Shown here one piece after another: positions 60,676-64,000 of a DNA stretch of 64,000 nucleotides; positions within the stretch are counted from its first letter, which is position 1, and each line of letters opens with the position of its first letter. Source of the DNA: Marinifilum breve (GTDB lineage Bacteria; Bacteroidota; Bacteroidia; Bacteroidales; Marinifilaceae); assembly GCF_003202155.1 (NCBI RefSeq), contig NZ_QFLI01000001.1, positions 310,001-374,000 of the forward strand, written 5' to 3'. The notes beneath the pieces were generated by a model, which was given only the letters and a program-made list of their open reading frames with translations, did not search any database and was not told the DNA's origin. The translations under genes were made by a program, and so were the position numbers.

Positions 60676-62589
60676 ATGATTGATAAGATTAGTACTCTGG
60701 GTGGCTACATCCACGAATATCAAAAAAGTGTAGAAAATCCACAGGCTTTTTGGAGTAGAATTGCAGAAAGTTTCTTTTGGCGTAAAAAATGGGATAAAAT
60801 TCTGGATTGGAACTTTATCGAACCCAAAATCAATTGGTTTTTAAATGGGAAACTGAATATTACCGAAAATATATTCGAACGTCATTTGTTTACTCGTGGT
60901 GATCAACCTGCAATCATATGGGAACCTAATGAACCAAATGATGAGAACAGAGTACTATCATACAATGAACTTTTTTTAGAAGTAAAAAAGTTTACCAATG
61001 TAATGTTAAACCTTGGTGTTGGTAAAGGCGACAGAGTTGCCATTTATATGCCAATGGTTCCTGAATTAGCAATTGCAATGCTGGCTTGTGCGAGAATCGG
61101 TGCAATACATTCCATTGTCTTTGCAGGCTTCTCTGCAAACTCACTTGCCGATAGAATTAATGATGCCGAAGCCAAACTGGTAATTACTTCTGACGGAGGC
61201 TATCGTGGAAGTAAGATAATTCCAATAAAAGATATTGTTGATGAAGCATTAGAAAACTGCTCATCTGTAGAAAAGGTAGTGATGGTTCAAAGAACCAACA
61301 CTGAAGTTTCGTTTGATGAATCCAGAGACATGTGGTGGCATGAAGCCATGGCCAAAGCCGATGAAGAAAATAAAGCTGAACTAATGGATGCTGAAGACAC
61401 TCTCTTTATTCTGTATACTTCAGGTTCAACGGATAAACCCAAAGGCATTGTGCATACTTGTGGTGGTTATATGGTTTATTCTGCCTACACATTTAAAAAC
61501 GTATTTCAATACAGCGATGGTGACATTTACTTTTGTTCAGCTGATATTGGCTGGATTACGGGGCATTCCTACATAGTATATGGGCCCTTGCTAAATGGAG
61601 CTACAACGGTAATGTTTGAAGGTATTCCTACCTATCCTGATGCTGGTAGATATTGGGATATTGTAAATAAATATGGAATTGCTCAATTTTACACCGCTCC
61701 AACTGCCATTCGTTCTTTAATCTCAATGGGGCAAGAATATGTTGAAAATAAAGATTTGTCAAGTTTAAAGGTTTTGGGCACAGTTGGAGAGCCAATTAAC
61801 GAAGAAGCCTGGCACTGGTATCACGATCATGTTGGTAAAAATCGTTGTCCGATTGTTGATACCTGGTGGCAAACCGAGACAGGAGGAATTTCCATTAGCC
61901 CTATTGCAGGTATTATTCCTACAAAGCCTGGTTTTGCCACACTCCCACAACCAGGAATTCAACCAATTATTGTTGATGGAGATGGAAATGAATTATCTGG
62001 AAAAAGTGTAGAAGGCAATCTATGTATCAAATATCCTTGGCCAGGAATGCTAAGAACCATATGGGGAGATCATGAACGCTTCAAGAAAACCTACTTCAGC
62101 ACATTCGAAAACCTCTACTTTTCGGGCGATGGTGTTAAAAGAGACGAAGATGGTTACTATCGAATACTGGGACGAGTAGATGATGTAATCAACGTATCGG
62201 GCCACAGAATGGGAACTGCCGAAGTAGAAAATGCCATCAATGAGCATCCATTGGTGAATGAATCTGCCGTTGTAGGATTCCCTCACGATATCAAAGGTCA
62301 AGGCATTTACGCTTTTGTGGTTTGCGGTGATCTTTCAACAGGAGGTGAAGAAGGGATTAAAACCAGCGTTCGCAAAGGGGTTACCAAAATCATTGGTCCA
62401 ATTGCAAAACCAGATAAAATACAATTGGTTAGAGCCTTACCGAAAACACGATCAGGAAAAATCATGAGAAGGATTTTAAGAAAAATCGCACAAGGAGACT
62501 ACAGTAATTTTGGAGATATCTCTACTCTTCTCGACACCTCGGTTGTGGAAGAAATCATAAAAGGGGCATTAGAGGATGTTAAGGATTAA
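60676..62589 (+). CDS. acs: Acetyl-CoA synthetase (AMP-forming)
   Basis: 637 residues, the full length of the family. N-terminal segment (ENPQAFWSRIAESFFWRKKW), the P-loop-like AMP motif YTSGSTDKPKGIVHTCGGY, the CoA/acetate region DTWWQTETGGISISP and the hinge followed by the catalytic lysine in LPKTRSGKIMRRILRKI are all there. It makes acetyl-CoA from acetate, ATP and CoA; the lysine is the usual acetylation target. Some relatives use propionate, and the active-site tryptophan fits acetate. Monocistronic with a clear terminator. Confidence 0.95.
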   Translation: MIDKISTLGGYIHEYQKSVENPQAFWSRIAESFFWRKKWDKILDWNFIEPKINWFLNGKLNITENIFERHLFTRGDQPAIIWEPNEPNDENRVLSYNELFLEVKKFTNVMLNLGVGKGDRVAIYMPMVPELAIAMLACARIGAIHSIVFAGFSANSLADRINDAEAKLVITSDGGYRGSKIIPIKDIVDEALENCSSVEKVVMVQRTNTEVSFDESRDMWWHEAMAKADEENKAELMDAEDTLFILYTSGSTDKPKGIVHTCGGYMVYSAYTFKNVFQYSDGDIYFCSADIGWITGHSYIVYGPLLNGATTVMFEGIPTYPDAGRYWDIVNKYGIAQFYTAPTAIRSLISMGQEYVENKDLSSLKVLGTVGEPINEEAWHWYHDHVGKNRCPIVDTWWQTETGGISISPIAGIIPTKPGFATLPQPGIQPIIVDGDGNELSGKSVEGNLCIKYPWPGMLRTIWGDHERFKKTYFSTFENLYFSGDGVKRDEDGYYRILGRVDDVINVSGHRMGTAEVENAINEHPLVNESAVVGFPHDIKGQGIYAFVVCGDLSTGGEEGIKTSVRKGVTKIIGPIAKPDKIQLVRALPKTRSGKIMRRILRKIAQGDYSNFGDISTLLDTSVVEEIIKGALEDVKD

Positions 62590-62609
62590 TTAAGCTTCTA
62601 AAAGACAAT

Positions 62610-62641
62610 AAAGATCATTCTGTATGAATGATCTTTTTTTG
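62610..62641 (+). terminator. Terminator of acs
   Basis: AAAGATCATTC (62610-62620) pairs with GAATGATCTTT (62626-62636), loop TGTAT, then T residues to 62640. Confidence 0.9.
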
Positions 62642-62714
62642 TAAATCTTGCATAAAGACTAGATAATCTGATCACAATTTGTTATTTTAAGTTTATAATT
62701 CAATTGGTACGCAC

Positions 62715-63470
62715 ATGAAAATTGGGATTGCTCTTGGAGGTGGTGGAGCAAGAGGATTTGCTCATCTAGGTGTTTTAAAAGCATTGGAAGAAAAAGGCAT
62801 TAAACCTGATATTATCTCAGGTGTTAGTGCAGGTGCACTAATTGGAGCCTTTATTGCCTCAGGTTTTTCTTATTCAAAAATATTAAAAGCATTAAAAAAC
62901 AAGGGTGTAATGGCCTATTCAAAATGGCAATACCCCCGACATGGTTTATTTAGCTTGGTTGGGCTCGAAAAAGAGGTGAAAAAACACATTAAAACAAAGA
63001 AAATCGAAAACCTTAAAATCCCTTTGTTCATAGCTGTTTCCAATTTAAATGATGGTCGTGTAGAGTACATTAAAGAAGGTGATTTATTTAAATATTTAAT
63101 GGCCTCTGTTAGTATCCCCGTATTATTTTCTCCTGTTGAAATGAATAATATCATGTATGTTGATGGTGGCCTATTTGATAATCTTCCCATATCGCCTTTA
63201 ATCAATAAGTGTGATATTATTATTGCCGTGAATGTGAGTCCTATCCAAAAAGTAGAAAAGTTTGACAACCTGGTTCAAGTAGCCTCACGAACTTTCCAGT
63301 TAGGTGTTCATTCCAATGTAATCAGACATAAGGATAAATGCTCACTCCTAATTGAACCAACAGGCTTACGTGATTACGAAATATTAAATGGAAACAAAGC
63401 ACAGGAAATTTTCAAGTTAGGATATGAATACACGAAAAATTTGGAAATTCCTCCTATAGAGGAACTTTAA
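62715..63470 (+). CDS. Patatin-like phospholipase (RssA/NTE type)
   Basis: 251 residues. The oxyanion loop GGGGARGFAHLGVL, the nucleophile S38 in GVSAGAL and D150 in the VDGGLFDNLP segment make up the Ser-Asp pair of patatin hydrolases. It is the short, cytoplasmic bacterial form without the outer-membrane barrel or cyclic-nucleotide domains. It would hydrolyse lysophospholipids or fatty esters. Monocistronic or leading to the next gene, 68 bases on. Confidence 0.93.
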   Translation: MKIGIALGGGGARGFAHLGVLKALEEKGIKPDIISGVSAGALIGAFIASGFSYSKILKALKNKGVMAYSKWQYPRHGLFSLVGLEKEVKKHIKTKKIENLKIPLFIAVSNLNDGRVEYIKEGDLFKYLMASVSIPVLFSPVEMNNIMYVDGGLFDNLPISPLINKCDIIIAVNVSPIQKVEKFDNLVQVASRTFQLGVHSNVIRHKDKCSLLIEPTGLRDYEILNGNKAQEIFKLGYEYTKNLEIPPIEEL

Positions 63471-63538
63471 TTTCAAGCAATAAAGCTATCTTTAAGAAAC
63501 CAATTAATTAACCCAAAGATTAATTAAACACTCCCACT

Positions 63539-63979
63539 ATGATTACAAAAAAGGAAAAAGCAATTGAAAGCTTTAAATCCGGAATGAACTGTGCCCAATC
63601 TGTTCTGCTAGCATTCTCAGATCAATACAAATTTGACGACAATTTAGCTTTTCAAATCTCAAGCGGCTTTGGAGGAGGTATGGGAAGGTTGCAAAAAACA
63701 TGTGGTGCTGTAACTGGTGCTTTTATGGTTATCGGAATTCATAATTGTGAAAAATACTCCAATCACAGTTTGCAAACAGATAACAACAGGTCAATGATAC
63801 AAGAGTTTAATCGTAGATTTACGCAACAACATGAATCATTGGATTGCAAAGACATTATCAAATGCGATTTGAATAGCCCTGAAGGTCAGCAATATTGTAA
63901 GGAGAACAATACAAAAGAAACCATATGCACAAAATGCATTACCGATTCCATTGATATTGTGCATTCTCTTATCAACTAA
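63539..63979 (+). CDS. C_GCAxxG_C_C family redox protein
   Basis: 146 residues with the pattern that names the family: MNCAQSVLLAF, GMGRLQKTCGAVTGAFMVIG, and C-terminal cysteines in LDCKDIIKCDL and ETICTKCITD. These small cysteine-rich helical proteins, related to split-Soret cytochrome-like folds, are common in anaerobes and probably bind a metal centre; function is unknown. The stop lies 22 bases before the end of the window, so the gene is complete. Confidence 0.9.
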   Translation: MITKKEKAIESFKSGMNCAQSVLLAFSDQYKFDDNLAFQISSGFGGGMGRLQKTCGAVTGAFMVIGIHNCEKYSNHSLQTDNNRSMIQEFNRRFTQQHESLDCKDIIKCDLNSPEGQQYCKENNTKETICTKCITDSIDIVHSLIN

Positions 63980-64000
63980 AAGAAATAAATCTATATAAAA

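Overview
The window looks like the chromosome of an AT-rich marine or sedimentary member of the Bacteroidota (order Marinilabiliales, plausibly Marinifilaceae). The grounds are a SusC/SusD pair with a carboxypeptidase-like N-terminal domain, many secreted and lipoprotein peptidases, and promoters of the Bacteroidota type (TTG or TTTG, 19-21 bases, TAnnTTTG), with no regular Shine-Dalgarno sequences. Oxygen-free chemistry recurs (ThiH-type thiamine synthesis, indolepyruvate:ferredoxin oxidoreductase, a polyferredoxin membrane protein, a C_GCAxxG_C_C protein), which suggests an anaerobe or facultative anaerobe.

Layout. 1-5.8 kb: the end of an uncharacterised gene, an orphan H-NOX gas sensor, an esterase-fold protein without its serine nucleophile, a YceI protein, two tandem tRNA-Arg(ACG) units each with its own promoter and terminator, a PPC-domain lipoprotein and a hypothetical gene. 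5.8-13.8 kb is an accessory region: a minisatellite, three small integron-like gene cassettes bounded by attC-like sites with no integrase in view, a broken junction leading to a YcxB-like gene, a REP-associated transposase (RAYT) nested between REP sequences, a large palindromic repeat, and three copies of a promoter-carrying repeat. 13.8-18.3 kb: a GH20 hexosaminidase, an AraC regulator and an S41 peptidase.

18.4-36.9 kb is almost all on the minus strand: a TonB-dependent receptor, then a seven-gene run that reads polyferredoxin/HMA-like membrane protein, SusC, SusD, Calx-beta-like lipoprotein, metzincin-type metalloprotease, S46 dipeptidyl peptidase and lipoprotein. This resembles a peptide-capture locus of the RagAB kind with an added redox or metal component. 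Next come a relative of the terminal lipoprotein and a membrane-bound AraC-type regulator.

37.3-46.4 kb: a voltage-gated-type potassium channel, then a TPP-riboswitch operon thiS-thiC-(thiE-like)-thiE-thiG-thiH-thiF, then a TPR histidine kinase. 46.5-64 kb: a DUF885-type peptidase, an epimerase-like protein, SUMT (siroheme/cobalamin branch), a membrane protein, a second minisatellite, iorBA, an ABC pair of the FetAB type, a four-domain sulfur-transfer flavoprotein, a small XRE regulator with a membrane partner and palindromic operators, acetyl-CoA synthetase, a patatin-like hydrolase and a C_GCAxxG_C_C protein.

Functions are assigned by recognising motifs and family resemblance by eye; no database search was run. 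Promoters and terminators are read from pattern only.
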